DNA of 64,000 nucleotides from Tillandsia leiboldiana (lineage: Eukaryota > Streptophyta > Magnoliopsida > Poales > Bromeliaceae), in NCBI GenBank assembly GCA_029204045.2, contig JAQNDB010000204.1:49841-113840 (forward strand), written 5' to 3'. Both the position numbers and the translations under genes were made by a program. Within the stretch, counting starts at the first letter, position 1; each line of letters begins with the position of its first letter. Positions 1-11,285 of the stretch are shown here, piece by piece. Under the pieces are notes generated by a model. It was not told the DNA's origin and made no database searches. It saw only the letters and a list, made by a program, of their open reading frames with translations.

Positions 1-59
1 ATTCACGAAAGCGGTAGCACCTTGAATCCACAAGGCCACGCGAATCCACGCACCGATAT
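1..59 (-). mobile_element. copia-3 LTR fragment, part 1 (Sirevirus-like)
   Basis: Two copies of AATCCA with inverted flanks (25-30 and 43-48) match the hairpin array of the copia LTRs at 48600-48781 and 10650-10755. The fragment ends in GATAT (55-59), the target duplication of LARD-C. The same LTR resumes at 20665, where the TTGGTGGTGATGAT stretch follows exactly as it does at 48808-48821 in an uninterrupted LTR. The LTR began left of the window. Confidence 0.85.
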
Positions 60-870
60 TGTCACGCCCCGGGTGTAAACCGGAACCCGGGCCCGTCTAC
101 AGATCCGCCGTGCACACGGTATTTCCCGCGTACACGAAGCGCCAAACCTGCTCAGATAAGAGATAATAATAAAAGAGCAATAAAAACAGAGCTGAACTAA
201 AACTAATACATCTCAGACTGAAGCTGGAAATAAAATACAATACATCTGTATAAATGATACATCTGTCTCTCCCAGCTCACAAAAATAAATACAACCTGCT
301 GGCAAAAGCCAGTCCCAAAGTAAAAGTACAACCGTCTGAGGAAACATGGGTACACCAACAGTCCAGCTAACTCGCTCATCCTACCTCGAGATCTATCTAC
401 TCAGCCGTCCTCTCTCCTCGACCCGCCGCTGAAAGCCCAGCAGCACCCGCAGAAGACACTGCAAAACAAGAGAGAAGAAAAAGAGGAAAGAAGAATGAGG
501 GTGAGAACTACTAGTAAACCAGTAGCCTCCCCTAGTGGGTAAAACCTCAAACTCTGACACACCCACTAGGTCTACCAGAGGTAAAAAGGAAAGAAGTGTG
601 GTAAGCAATAATGACTGCTGAAGAAAGGAAACTACCACTACTATGCCTCTAAAATACAGTCCTAGACTGGAATAACCGTATGCAACAGTAACCAACCGTC
701 CCAGATGGACCCAATCTGTACCGCCCTCATCATCGGGCAAGTAAGACGCGCCGATGTGATAGCAAAACTCCTGCTGCCGCCCTCATCATCGGGCAAATAA
801 GCCGCACCGATGTGATAACAAAACTGTCAATAACAGTCTGGCCCCGGCCTCCGGAGGGGAACTCGAGGGG
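60..870 (-). mobile_element. LARD-C 3' LTR, segment 1
   Basis: First 811 bp of the left LTR, colinear with 16983-17770 of the right LTR. It stops at ...CTCGAGGGG (866-870 = AGGGG duplication), where LTR-D was inserted. The uninterrupted right LTR shows the empty site at about 17760-17775. Reading frames here are broken and differ between the two LTR copies, so I see no gene. Confidence 0.9.
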
Positions 871-1039
871 TGTGAGGACCCGGATCCCCGCGTTGAGTTT
901 TCTGGTTGTTTGGCAGCTTTTGGTGGCCTACGTGGTGTCTCGTTGGAGTTAGTGCGCAATTTGGACACAAGTGGTGGACTTCGGGCATAAAAAGCGATCA
1001 TGTGGGTGATCGGAGGCCCTATCGAGTGTTTAGAAGTAG

Positions 1040-1219
1040 TTTCGCGCGAAACGGAGATTAAAATTGGACTCAGTGCGAAGTTTGGACAAAAGATCACCTT
1101 TCCGGATGCCTTCGGCAATTTTTAGAGTTAGAATTTGGCAAAACGGACTTCGGATTTGGATTCAGCGCGCGAAAACGATGAAAATGGACTATTCACTTGT
1201 ATTTTTCGGAGCCCGGATG
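1040..1219 (+). promoter_or_regulatory. Conserved U3 block of LTR-D with E2F-like sites
   Basis: Contains the perfect 12 bp palindrome TTTCGCGCGAAA (1040-1051) and a GCGCGAAA core (1167-1174; reverse complement TTTCGCGC fits the E2F consensus TTTSSCGC). About 90 bp (1131-1219) is recognisably the same in all LARD LTR subfamilies of the window, about 260-350 bp from the LTR start. Binding by E2F is inference from the motif only. Confidence 0.5.
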
Positions 1220-1342
1220 ACGCGCACGTTTTTCGAGGCAAGTGGTACTGTTCCGGCGGCAGGCGGGCGGCGGCGGCGGGCAGCGGCGGATCGCGGCGGC
1301 GGGCGGGCGCGGGCAGCGCGCAGTGCGCGGGCAGGCGCAGTG

Positions 1343-1770
1343 CACGTGCAGGCGCCCGGGCGCGCGGGCAGGTGCGCAGTCCACGGTGTCGGCGTGCATC
1401 GGAGGGTGGACACGTGGCGGCCTGCGGTAGGTGCGGTGTAGCGCGCTCGGTGCACCGAGCTGGTGCGGCTCGCCTCGGGGCGCGTGACTGGCACAGTGCG
1501 CAGGCGGCGCTGGTGCGCGCACGTGCGCGCGCCAGGCGCGCGTTGACCGACTGCCGGGCCACGTGTCGGCGTCTGGGGGCGTCCACGTGGCGCGAGCTGG
1601 GTGGACAGCGCCGCTGTGTGCTATTTGGCGGGCTACGTGGAGGCCCGTGAGGGATTCGGGCGCGCACAGTGTTGGGCCGAGCCCAACACTGTAGCGGCCC
1701 AAATTTTCCGGGCGCCCGGTTCTGGGGACACAGATGTCATTTTTGGATTTGTTTTCTGGGCCTATTTAAG
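1343..1770 (+). promoter_or_regulatory. LTR-D promoter: CACGTG cluster, inverted repeat and TATA box
   Basis: Five CACGTG cores lie at 1343, 1520, 1560, 1584 and 1411. An inverted repeat with 12 bp arms, ACAGTGTTGGGC (1666-1677) and its complement (1681-1692), has a 3-nt loop. A TATA-like TATTTAAG sits at 1763-1770. TATA about 890 bp into the LTR implies a roughly 3.1 kb R-U5, so most of each LTR would be transcribed leader or trailer. Confidence 0.55.
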
Positions 1771-4700
1771 CGATCCGATCCGACTTCTTCTCCCTTTTTC
1801 TGCCATTTCCGAGCTTCCCCTCACCCCGAGCCCTTAAGCAAAGTTGCTCCCCTTCGTGTTCTGCATCCACCTGTGGATTTCGGGCATTTTACGTGGCACC
1901 CTTTTCGAGGTACCAATTTCTTCGGCGCGTCGCGACGCTCCTTCGGCGGTGTTCACTTTCGTCGCGTTTCGGTGCGCGAGCTCCCCCGACCTACTTCGAC
2001 CACCTTTTCAGGAGATTCTTGCGTCGTTGGAACCGCGACAGGCAAAGCTACGATCTTGGTAATTCCTGCTTCCCCTCGTTTCGTGCTTTTCGAGGTGTTT
2101 TTCCGAGTTTACTGTGACACTATTTCTGTGATGGAGACTTGGACATCGGCGTGGTTTTTCGGCGATATCTCCGCAACCGAGCATCGGATTGAAATGCTCC
2201 TATGCACTTTTTGCATCTACTCGACGCGGGGATTATCACAGTATTTTTCTTGTATTTTTCTGAGACTTGCCCGAAGGTATACTTTTTCCCCTTTATCTGT
2301 GCATGGGTTTACAGTTGTGTGGTTGTGAGATTTTGCGCACCTGTGTTGTGGAATTTGTAACTCGGGCTACGGGGCTCGGAATTGGACGTGCAGGTACCCG
2401 TTTCGAAGGTCTCGACGAGACGATCGCTGTGATATTTTTATCGGAATTTTCAGGGCACTTTCAGCAGGTGAAATAATTGCATCTTTGGGGCTGATTTCAG
2501 ATTGTGTTTGTTTGGGTAAATTTTTGGAATTTAAGTGTAACTGTGAACTTGTTGTTGTACCCAGGAGAGTTTGCGGGTATTGCGGGACCCGTTGGAGTTG
2601 GAGATTTGGATTTCCTGGTATTTTCAGCTGTGGGACTTGGACAGTTCAGCTCTTCAGGTAGGTGGCCTTGTCTTCATGACCTATGGACTGTGCATTAATT
2701 CTATCTGTGTAGGGACTTGCATGTTGTAGATGTATTCTGTATAGCATGCTAGAACATAGGAATTTACGTTCATGATGTTGTTAGATGATCATGTGTTTAT
2801 TTCTTCCCTACAAGCTGTTGTTTATTGATATCTTGGAACTTGACCTAGCTCCCCCGCCATATGCAGCATGTTCAGCCAGACTGTAGAAAACTTCAACTTG
2901 GGCTAGGTTTTTATCGATCTAGATATTCCCACATCACTATTCTATATATCATTCTGGACTTAGCTTTTTCCTCGCCCGGGTACTGGGCCGAGAGGTCGGG
3001 TTGTTGTGGGATGCATTTACACTCGTGCTTGGGAGCAGAGTGGAGTCTGGTAGATGTTGTTGGTCGTTATCTGTGGCGGGAGCCGTTTGGGTAAACGGTG
3101 ATCCCGGGATATCTTGTTTCCTTGTTTGTGTTGTCGACACTGTGTTAGTGGCAGTTGTGTACCAGTGTTAGCAGGACCTAGAACCCAGAACCTTTTTGAC
3201 ATACACATGATTTTAGTCTACCAATGTTTTTCTTCCAAGCATCGAAGGGCCGCTGGAGTCTGTTCTTGTTTGATTGGACAAAGGCATTAGCCCTTCGGGG
3301 TTTGGGTATAAAATACTTATTTTCTAACTGTTTTTCCTAAAAGAACTAAAATCATTAAAAATGGGTTTCTCCTTAAATCAAGATAGTTTTTCAAAGAGGG
3401 AACTACTTTTAGTCCTCGCCCTGCGTGGGTTGAGTGAAAATGGGTTTCAGTAGCAAATGTCACCTTTTTCCTATAATTCTCCCCACTCGAAAGGATTCGA
3501 GTGGTCCGGGTTCTAGGGGCCGTTCCTTGTCGGGACGAAAGCCACGGGGGCCGAGCCTAGAACATGTTCTTGTTGATAGGGTTGTAGGTGTTGGTCTCCC
3601 GGAACTTTCGGGCCCTGGTTGGTGTCTTCTGTGAGTTTGATGTTCTGTCTGGGGGAGCCGTTGTGTAGACGGTAGTCCCGGGCCGTCGAGTATCTTCCGG
3701 CCTGTGTTGTTGGGAACCGTTAGGGTTGACGGTGGTCCCGGGTCGTTGAGTGTTGTCCGACCAGTTTTGTTAGCCCTGAGTTGTGGGTCGATCCTGGCTG
3801 TGGAGTATCTCCAGCCAGTGTGTTTTGTGCTGTGAGTTATTGGAGAGGCTAGTGTCTCGTGTTCGTGAGAGCTGATCAGCTGAGTCGTCGAGAGTGCTCC
3901 GACCGTTGTGAGAGATGATTGAGGATTCTGAGTCTTTCCGTTCAGAGCGTGAGCGTGGATTTTGGACTATAGCCTGCAGTGCCACCTGAGCGACAGAGTG
4001 CGCGGATACCTTTTCCTCGGTGGGGTCGCGCCCCTCGAGAGCCACGCCCGGGGTGGATTTGTTACTTTTGTATCGCGACTTGTCGACGTAGTCCCTCTAG
4101 CTGGGCCAGTTTTGGCAGTCACGGACGCCCTACGTCAGTCCGGTCCTACGTGGATGTAACGGCAGTAGGTAGGCGCAGGTTTGACTGGACCCGACGAGGC
4201 AGTCAGTGTAGATTGGGTGACTATACTCGAGGGTTAGTAGATGCATCATGTTTCCATCTGTTCCACTTCATGAGCATCTAGATAGAGGCATAGTAGCTGT
4301 AGAGTTATTTTTCCAGCTCTTTCCTTTCAGCACTGTTCTTGTTACTTTATGCCTCTAGTAGACTTAGTGGGCAGACCGTTGGGCTTGTTGGCGGTACCCA
4401 CTGAGAACTACTGTGGGATGTAGTTCTCACACCCGTCGCGGTGTCTTTTCCCTAGGGACTTCTACTCCTGTTCCTGTTGCTCCTGTTGCTGATCCTTCTG
4501 ACCGTGGCAAGGGAGTCGCGAGCTAGTTCCCTACCAGGCATCTGCCAGAGAGAGAGTAGATGTACCCCTTCAGAGGAGATCTTCAGTAGATTAGTTATTT
4601 TTTTTCCTCTTTTGTGAGACTGATGTAGTGAGGACATTTTATGTATTGAGAGCCTGTACACTGATGTATTTATTGGAGATATCTCCCTGTTGAGTGCTGA

Positions 4701-4939
4701 GTTTTGTATTAGAGGACTTTGTATATGATCGTATTTGGGAGATGGACATTGTATTTTTATTTCCAGTTGTACAGTGGTTGATTTTACTTTTACAGCAGAT
4801 TATTTTATTACTTTTAGCTCTGATATCTGTTAGCTGAAGTACTTTTCTTGCAGGTAGCACGCTTCGCCTATGCGGAGTTTGGCATAGGTGGCGGATCTGT
4901 TGGCGAGCCCGGGTCGCCGTTTCGACCCCGGGCATGACA

Positions 4940-7900
4940 AGGGGAGCGACCCACACGAGGAAAGCATCACCGGGCAATAGCCGCGCCGGTGTGATAAGTA
5001 TCAAAAGCAGGACTGGATCACAACTATAAAGCCCCATTGGAACACAACCCTCCACTAAAAGAGAACTGATTCCCAATCTGATGCAAAAGTAACTATCCGG
5101 TCAATCGCCCAATATCCGCGATTGCCCCAATACCCCAAAATCCATGACCAGGTCTCACAACCGACCTCCGGTCAACCGCCCAATATCCGCGGTCGCCGCA
5201 ACAACCCACAATCACAATCATGTCCCACATCCGACATCCGGTCAACCGCCTACTATTCGCGGTAGCCGCTATAACCCCCAATCCAAAATCGGGTAAAATA
5301 ATATGTATCCGGTCAACCGCCTACTACCCGCGGTAGCCGCAACTCCACCGACCACAACAAGTCCAACCCCTTACCTCCGGTCAACCGCCCAAAATCCGCG
5401 GTTGCCACAAAGCCCTCTAGTCCATAATCATGCCCTATCACCGATGTCCTATAACCACATCTGGTCAACTGCCCAAAATCCGCGGTTGCCACAAAGCGCT
5501 CTAGTCCAATATCATGCCCTATCACCGATGTCCTTTAATCGACATCTGGTCAACCGCCCAAAATCCGCGGTTGCCACAAAGCCCTCTGGTCCAATATCAT
5601 GCCCTATCACCGATGTCCTTTAACCGACATCTGGTCAACCGCCCAATATCCGCGGTCGCCGCCAAAACCCATAATCCACAATCCAGGCCCCGGCTACACT
5701 ATCCCAAACCCCTGCTCAAACCCGAGCAACATGAACCACCTGACTAACGAAAAGGATAAACGAAGCAAATAAGGTTTCTCCTAAGTCAAGTTCCAGCATG
5801 ATAGTGCAGCGATAAGAAATGGCCTATCTAGATGTCCATACAAGCATGCAAGTGTTCTTAAGGAAGATAAATTAAGTCATTGATCATTAACGGCATCCAC
5901 CTATGCATGTCATCCATCCTCAAGTAATACCACTAACAGGATAAATCATATAGTCCCAATTAAATATTCAATTCCACATGCAAGGTTAGGTGCTAACATA
6001 GCAATCCATATGTCCAAACAAGCATGCATAAGTTCCATCCCCACTTGTTAATCAATAATCCTAACATTGGGAGATCACTCTAATAATTCTAGTGAGCATG
6101 TCAAAATAGAGGTCAACAACAACCACCCACCCCGATCACTAAATCCAAGTCCAAATAGTGCTCTCGCCCAAACAAGCCAAACCGCCGCGATCACTGCACA
6201 ACAATTACCCCAAAACATACAATTACACTCAAGAACATGCTGTCCCAACAAACAGTCCAGAGTTGTGCCTTTTTCACGTGCGAGTTCTGCACAGAAAATT
6301 CCCAAAAAAATACCGTCACGATCCTCTCGACGAACCGGTCGAAACGAGTACATGCACGTTCAAATCTGAGTTTCCTACACTGAGATATAAATTCTGCAAG
6401 GGAACCACCCCAAAGAATCCTGTACAGAAAACTATGGCACCTAACACTGAAAATAATGCCCTTTTCACCTTCGGGAGAAATCCAGAAAAATCCATGAAAA
6501 TTCGAGAATGCTCCTTGCGATGTGTAGATGCAAAACAACTATTGGCACGTCTCAATCTGATGCTAGAATGCAAAGTTATCGCGGAAACAGTGTGGCGCTG
6601 TCCAAAACTCCGTCCAAGAAAAAGGGTCAAAAGAATGCTCAGGAAACTCCAAGATAAACTCGAAATGAGGGGAAGCTTAAATCAAGAAGAACGTGGCCCT
6701 ACCTGTCATGAAGCCAACGGCGCAAAAATCGACCAAAACGGAGGTCGGAGTAAGCTGGGGTGTCCTCGCACCCAAACCGCGACGAAGGAGACCACAAATG
6801 CACGAGCGTCGCGCCACGCCGTAAAAATGAGAACCTCAAAATCCGTGCCTCCCAAAATCCAGGGAATCCTCAACAAGGTGCAGCACAGAAGGGGGAAGAG
6901 GTTTGCTGAAGAACAGATAGAGAGAAAACGCCCAGAAAAAGTCCAAAACGCAGCTCAAATCCCTTATATAGGCCAAGGAAACAAACCCAAAAATCCCTCC
7001 TGGGTCCTCGGATTCGAGCGCCCGAAACATTCGGGCGCCGAATCCGAGCCCGCAAGCTCGCAAAAATGAGCGCCTGGATCGCTCCCGTGCTGCCACGTCC
7101 ACCCCGAACAGCGGACACCAAAACTCGCCGCTCACACCGCGCCGTGTGGCCCACGCGGAGGTCAACACGTGGCGGCCCACGCGGAGGTCGACACGTGGCG
7201 GCCCACGCGCGAGAACTGCGCGTCAACGCGCCTGACGCGCGCCCACGTGCGCCTGCGCTCGCCGCCTGCGCGCGCCGTCTGCGCCCCCGGCCAGGCACGC
7301 AGCCCGAGGCACCCCGGTGCGCAACGGTGGACCCCGCCTACCTGAGCCAGCCAACTGGAAGACAACACGTGTCCCGCCTGGTCCATGCACCGCCCAGCGC
7401 CACTCCGTGAACCACGCCGACTGAACCGACCCTACCGCACGCCACCACGTGTCCAACGCGCTCCCGTGCACCGCGCGCCTACCCGCGCGCCCGCGTGCCT
7501 GCCCGCGCGCTGCCCGCGCCCGCTCCGCCGCCTGCCCGAGCCCGTCCGCCGCGCTCCGCCGCTGCCCACCGCCGCCGCCGCTGCCCGCCGGCCGCCGGAA
7601 CAGTGCCACGCGCCTCGAAAATCGTGTTTTCTCATCCGGGCTCCGAAAAATACAAATGAATAGTCCATTTTCACCGTTTTCGCGCGCTAAATCCAAATCC
7701 GCTGTCCGATTTGCCAAATTCTAATTCCAAAATTCGCCGAATACATCCAGACAAGTGTTTTTACCCCAAATTTCGCGCTGAGTCCAATTTTGATATCTGT
7801 TCCGCGCGAGAACACTTCTAGACACTCAACGGGGTCCTCTGATCACTCACGTGATCCATTTTAAGCCCGAAGTCCAACACTTGTGCCCAAATTGTGCAGA

Positions 7901-7980
7901 ATCACCACCGACACACCACGTAGGCCTCCAGAAGCCACCCAAAGCACTGCAACAGCTCTGCGGAGATCCAGGTCATCACA
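4940..7980 (-). mobile_element. LARD-C 3' LTR, segment 2
   Basis: Continuation of the left LTR after the AGGGG duplication (4940-4944), colinear with about 17771-20664. It contains the minisatellite at 5095-5663, a TATA-like box on the minus strand at 6964-6970 (TTATATA), an inverted repeat of GCGCCCGAA near 7018-7042 and the conserved U3 block (about 7638-7725, with TTTCGCGC at 7678-7685). It ends in GGTCATCACA next to the polypurine tract. The long frames seen here (e.g. 6158-7069) are not shared intact by the other LTR. Confidence 0.9.
5095..5663 (+). repeat. Minisatellite in LARD-C LTR, 8 units
   Basis: Eight copies of a module starting CCGGTCAACCGCCCAA and followed by TCCGCGGT. The first four units are irregular (about 55-78 bp). 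The next three are close to 85 bp (about 5376, 5461, 5546) and the last is partial. The same eight-unit layout occurs in the other LTR at 17919-18487, so the expansion predates insertion of LARD-C. Confidence 0.85.
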
Positions 7981-9795
7981 TCCTCCCCCACTAAAAGAAA
8001 GTTTCGTCCTCGAAACTAAAGCCATTTCTCAATCCGGAACCTCAACCAAGTAGAGGGGGGTAAATATCCAATCATCCACCACTCAAGCTCCCAAGGCTGT
8101 CTAATACCTCCTCCAGAGGCGCGATACAATCCTCGGGTCTCTAACTAGAACAAAATAGAGGCGGGCACTCTAGAAAACCGCACCACCTCAACCAAGTACA
8201 GCTGGGCTAACCGCTCGTGCTACCTAGTAGTCTGCATCGGTACAAGCATCCGTTCCTCCCAGGGCCCCCCGATAAACCAACCACAAGTCCATCGGCACAA
8301 AAGCTTGATCCAAGTACCTCTATACTCCCGAGGTATCCAATATAAGTCCCCCAACTGATCACGTAGACTCTGATCTCTAATCTTTAAACCGTCGGGATGT
8401 AGAAGCAATTCCCCAACTCTCCGGCATCAACACACAGCCATATGCAGTCGAGAAAACCAGATTACAAATCCACCTTCAGGAAGACCCGGGACCCTTACAG
8501 CTGGTAAATCAAATTCTCCATGCTCGACAAGGGTGCTAGCTCCAGATGGTCACTTCATCTAATTCCCGGGGATCCACACAAAGCCGAAGTGAACCAACCT
8601 TCCACAACTCGAATGGCACCGGCGCCTCCAAAGGCGACACACTTGGTCTAATAAAATTCCCAAAGCATCGAATCCTGGAGTTGTGTCCTCAACTCCCAAA
8701 CTAGTGACATGCTAGACAACTCCGATAGGAGAACAGCCGGGAACTCGCAACCAAAGGGGGTATCCCCGAGTCCCGGCGCCGCCGTAGGCCACTCAACCAC
8801 ACCAGCCAAAAAGGCTGCGCATCCACTGCGAAACATCCGCCTCGCTCATGAAGTCAAAACCATAGAGGCGAAGATAACCCTCAAGCAACCCAGGTACACC
8901 AACACCTCCGGGCCTGGCTCCCCAAGAAAACCGTCCTCGCTGCATAATAAACCGCCGCGAAAGAAAAACTGAACCGGCCAGCCCAACGGGGACCACAACA
9001 ACATCCCGCAGCTGAGTCAAGACCATCAGGTCTACCGGCAAAATCCAGGACTCAAGCTGCACCGGGCAGGACCAACAACTCTCCTCCACGTGCCAAGTGT
9101 GATCGGGAAAAATAAGCCACCCGTGCACGTGGTGACCATCCTACCCCTAACCCAAGCAATAAAGCAAAAGCACTACCCACCAAGAAGGGAATACTCCCGT
9201 ATCAAGAAGATACGAACCCAAAAGTCCGGAACAACTCAAACCTACCACCACACCGACCGCTGTAACCTATGCGCTCTCACAGTCTCAGAAATCCACTATC
9301 CTGGAAAAGAAATCGGGAATGCCTTATCCGACTGATCTGTCCTCCATCACCCGGCGCCAAGCGCCTCTATCAGAACTCGCCTCAGGCGGCAGATCCCAAT
9401 CCAAAGGAACTACAATGCCACGCTCCATACCCAGCGCCTACTCCAATGAGGCGTCCCAAATCCGTAATGGAGGGACCCAACGAGTTAAAAGGTATCCTGG
9501 CGCAATCCACTCTCAGACACTCATATCCAATGCGCCCCGTCCCTCTACACATGGAGCGTGCAGTTTCGCAACTGCGTTAACTCTTGACACAAAGAGGCTT
9601 TCAAGTACTCTCTCCATCCCCACCGAACACGACCCTGCCTCCAAAGGTTCCCTACTCAAACCCACAAATCGGGGTGACTCATCCGCCAAAACTGGCTCAC
9701 TCGATCAAAGCAATCCCACAGCTTTCCCGCTGTCAACTATCCACCCTGCCTCGGTGCCCCAGCACTTAACGTCGGGACGGAGGGGGCTACTCGCT

Positions 9796-9910
9796 ACTCC
9801 GACAACTGTGCCACTGTGCTACTCCGACAACTGTGCCACTGTGCTGCTCCGACAACTGTGCCATTGCGCTGCTCCGACAACTGTGTCACTGCTCCGACAA
9901 CTGTGTCCCT
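9796..9910 (+). repeat. Tandem repeat with CTCCGACAACTGTG core
   Basis: Three 25 bp units (9796, 9821, 9846) followed by two 20 bp units (9871, 9891), all with CTCCGACAACTGTG. LARD-A and LARD-B interiors have the complementary sequence once only, so this is a local expansion in LARD-C. Confidence 0.85.
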
Positions 9911-10332
9911 CCACCGCTGATCTGCCTCCAACACACCTACCCTTCGGGTCCGGAGCTCTCAGACTCCAATCTGGGTATCCGGCCCGAAACAACCAGCTCT
10001 GACCCAACTGCCGCACCAGGGTGCACCCGGGTCAGCGCCCAGCGTCGGGGAGACACCGCTCACCACGACAAAACCGCAAATCAGCACACCCCAAACACTC
10101 GACCCAATCTAGCGAAAGTCAAAGACATCCCCCTATTTTTGTAACTTTATGTTGTCTGCAGCCACCATAACTGTCCGACAAAAATAGGATATGTCGATCC
10201 CTCTTCACTAACAGGAAGAGTCAAACAAATAAATCATCAACTTTCGCAAAATGTCGCGTCTCTCACGCACTAACATCCTAGGGTCCGCCCAAAAGCCCAG
10301 GGTTTCCTAAGTCCCAATCGACCTATCCCTAA

Positions 10333-10344
10333 GCTCTTATACCA
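10333..10344 (-). other. LARD-C primer-binding site (one mismatch)
   Basis: The reverse complement reads TGGTATAAGAGC, one base off the initiator tRNA-Met complement TGGTATCAGAGC. Copia-1 inserted directly beside it: its CCAAC duplication overlaps the site, and the rest of the junction (TAATC then the 5' LTR) lies at 16978-16982. Confidence 0.8.
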
Positions 10345-10649
10345 ACTGTTGGTTTTTGGATAACCAAAGATCTAAATAGGTACTATCAAACAACTAGAGG
10401 GGGGGGGTGAATAGGTGTAATACTTATAAAACCAATCTCAGTGCAAAATAAAAACCAATGCGGAAAATAAAAATAGCACACCGAGATATACGTGGAAACT
10501 CCAATCCAGGAGAAAAACCACGGGACCAACACGCAATAACAATCCACTAAGAAAAGAAGAATAACAAGGTGATTATCGACTCCACGGACTCAACCCCTCC
10601 TTCAACATCTTCGGACCTTGCGCTCCACCGATTGCACGTCCACTGCACA

Positions 10650-10755
10650 CGTTCGAATCCACGAACGCCACTCGAATCCACGAGCACACGTTTCGAATCC
10701 ACGAAACGCCTTCAACACACCGAATCCACGATACTACGTCGAATCCACGACGCAA
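10650..10755 (-). other. Array of five TGGATT-loop hairpins (copia-1 3' LTR)
   Basis: On the transcribed (minus) strand the loop TGGATT occurs five times (AATCCA at 10656, 10675, 10696, 10723, 10742). Each is enclosed by an inverted repeat: CGTTCG/CGAACG, CTCG/CGAG, CGTTTCG/CGAAACG, TATCG/CGGTG (with G-U pairs) and CGTCG/CGACG. The loop is invariant while stem sequences differ. It lies about 240-340 nt downstream of the TATA box, so within the predicted transcript. Confidence 0.75.
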
Positions 10756-10992
10756 ACTTAGCCGATAGAAATATAGGCTTCGATGGTGATCCTTTGCTTA
10801 GATTATCATTGAAGAACCGTAGAAGGAATCTCTAAGCAAAGACTAGATCAATTCGGCAAAAGATAGATCTTGGAAGAACCGTCGAATTGACCTAAAAGAG
10901 GCTAAAAGAAGAACGATAAAAAACCTAGCCTCTAGGGTTGCTCTCAAGTGTTTTATTAATTAATCGGTAGTTCTTGAGAAACCGTAAGTGTC

Positions 10993-11000
10993 TATTTATA
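10993..11000 (-). promoter_or_regulatory. copia-1 LTR TATA box
   Basis: The reverse complement is TATAAATA, in the context CCTATAAATAGACAC, the same as the TATA box of the other copia LTRs here (50629-50636). It sits between the palindrome array and the hairpin array. Confidence 0.7.
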
Positions 11001-11059
11001 GGTTAGAAACCTTTGGAAAGAGATAAGCATCAAAAACTGGCTTAACAGAATTTTTCCCG

Positions 11060-11285
11060 CACGACGGTCCGGACTGGTTCAGGACTGTCGTCTTTTATCA
11101 GCAATTCCTGAAAAAACAAGGTTCGGGGTCCGGACCGTGGATTTCAGTCCGGACTGGAATTCTGATCCGGACTAGTTCAGGACTGTCGTCTTTTTTTCAG
11201 CAATTTTTCGGAAAAAACAGTTCGGGGTCCGGACTGGAATTCTGATCCGAACTGGTTCAGGACTGGAATTCTGATCCGGACTCTG
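11060..11285 (-). promoter_or_regulatory. U3 array of TCCGGA palindromes (copia-1 3' LTR)
   Basis: Repeated TCCGGACTGG / ATCCGGACT words, often paired with GGTTCAGGACTG and GGAATTCTGATC, fill about 230 bp upstream of the TATA box. The second LTR has the same array at 16440-16665. Palindrome-rich cis-regions are known from maize Sirevirus LTRs; equivalence here is inference. Confidence 0.7.

Larger units (their letters stand above)
871..4939 (+). mobile_element. LTR-D: solo LTR of a LARD-type gypsy element
   Basis: A 4,069 bp stretch that starts TGTGAGGACC and ends GGGCATGACA, the typical LARD LTR ends (the last CG of GGCGTGACA has decayed to CA). It is flanked by AGGGG at 866-870 and 4940-4944. 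No interior or second LTR adjoins it, so it is a solo LTR left by LTR-LTR recombination. It is inserted opposite to LARD-C, inside its 3' LTR. The R-U5 part holds about three dispersed copies of an ACCGT/ACGGT-type short dyad with GTCCCGGG (near 3078, 3655, 3716). Confidence 0.92.
7981..10346 (-). mobile_element. LARD-C interior (degenerate, non-coding)
   Basis: Begins with the polypurine tract (minus-strand reading AGTGGGGGAGGA, 7981-7992) preceded by the TTTCG-AGGA-CGAAA hairpin (7999-8015). It ends at the primer site. Short segments match the LARD-A interior, such as GGCGCCAAGCG at about 9354-9364. No frame holds a recognisable gag, protease, reverse transcriptase or integrase. A tandem repeat lies at 9796-9910. 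The interior is about 0.8 kb shorter than that of LARD-A. Confidence 0.8.

Noticed and set aside
5376..5630. CRISPR-like array of direct repeats
   Set aside because: Units are contiguous 85 bp minisatellite repeats without unique spacers, inside a plant LTR.
6158..7069. 303-codon frame in the LARD-C LTR
   Set aside because: Not kept in the other LTR (18982-19566 is shorter and diverges); no domain or family resemblance.
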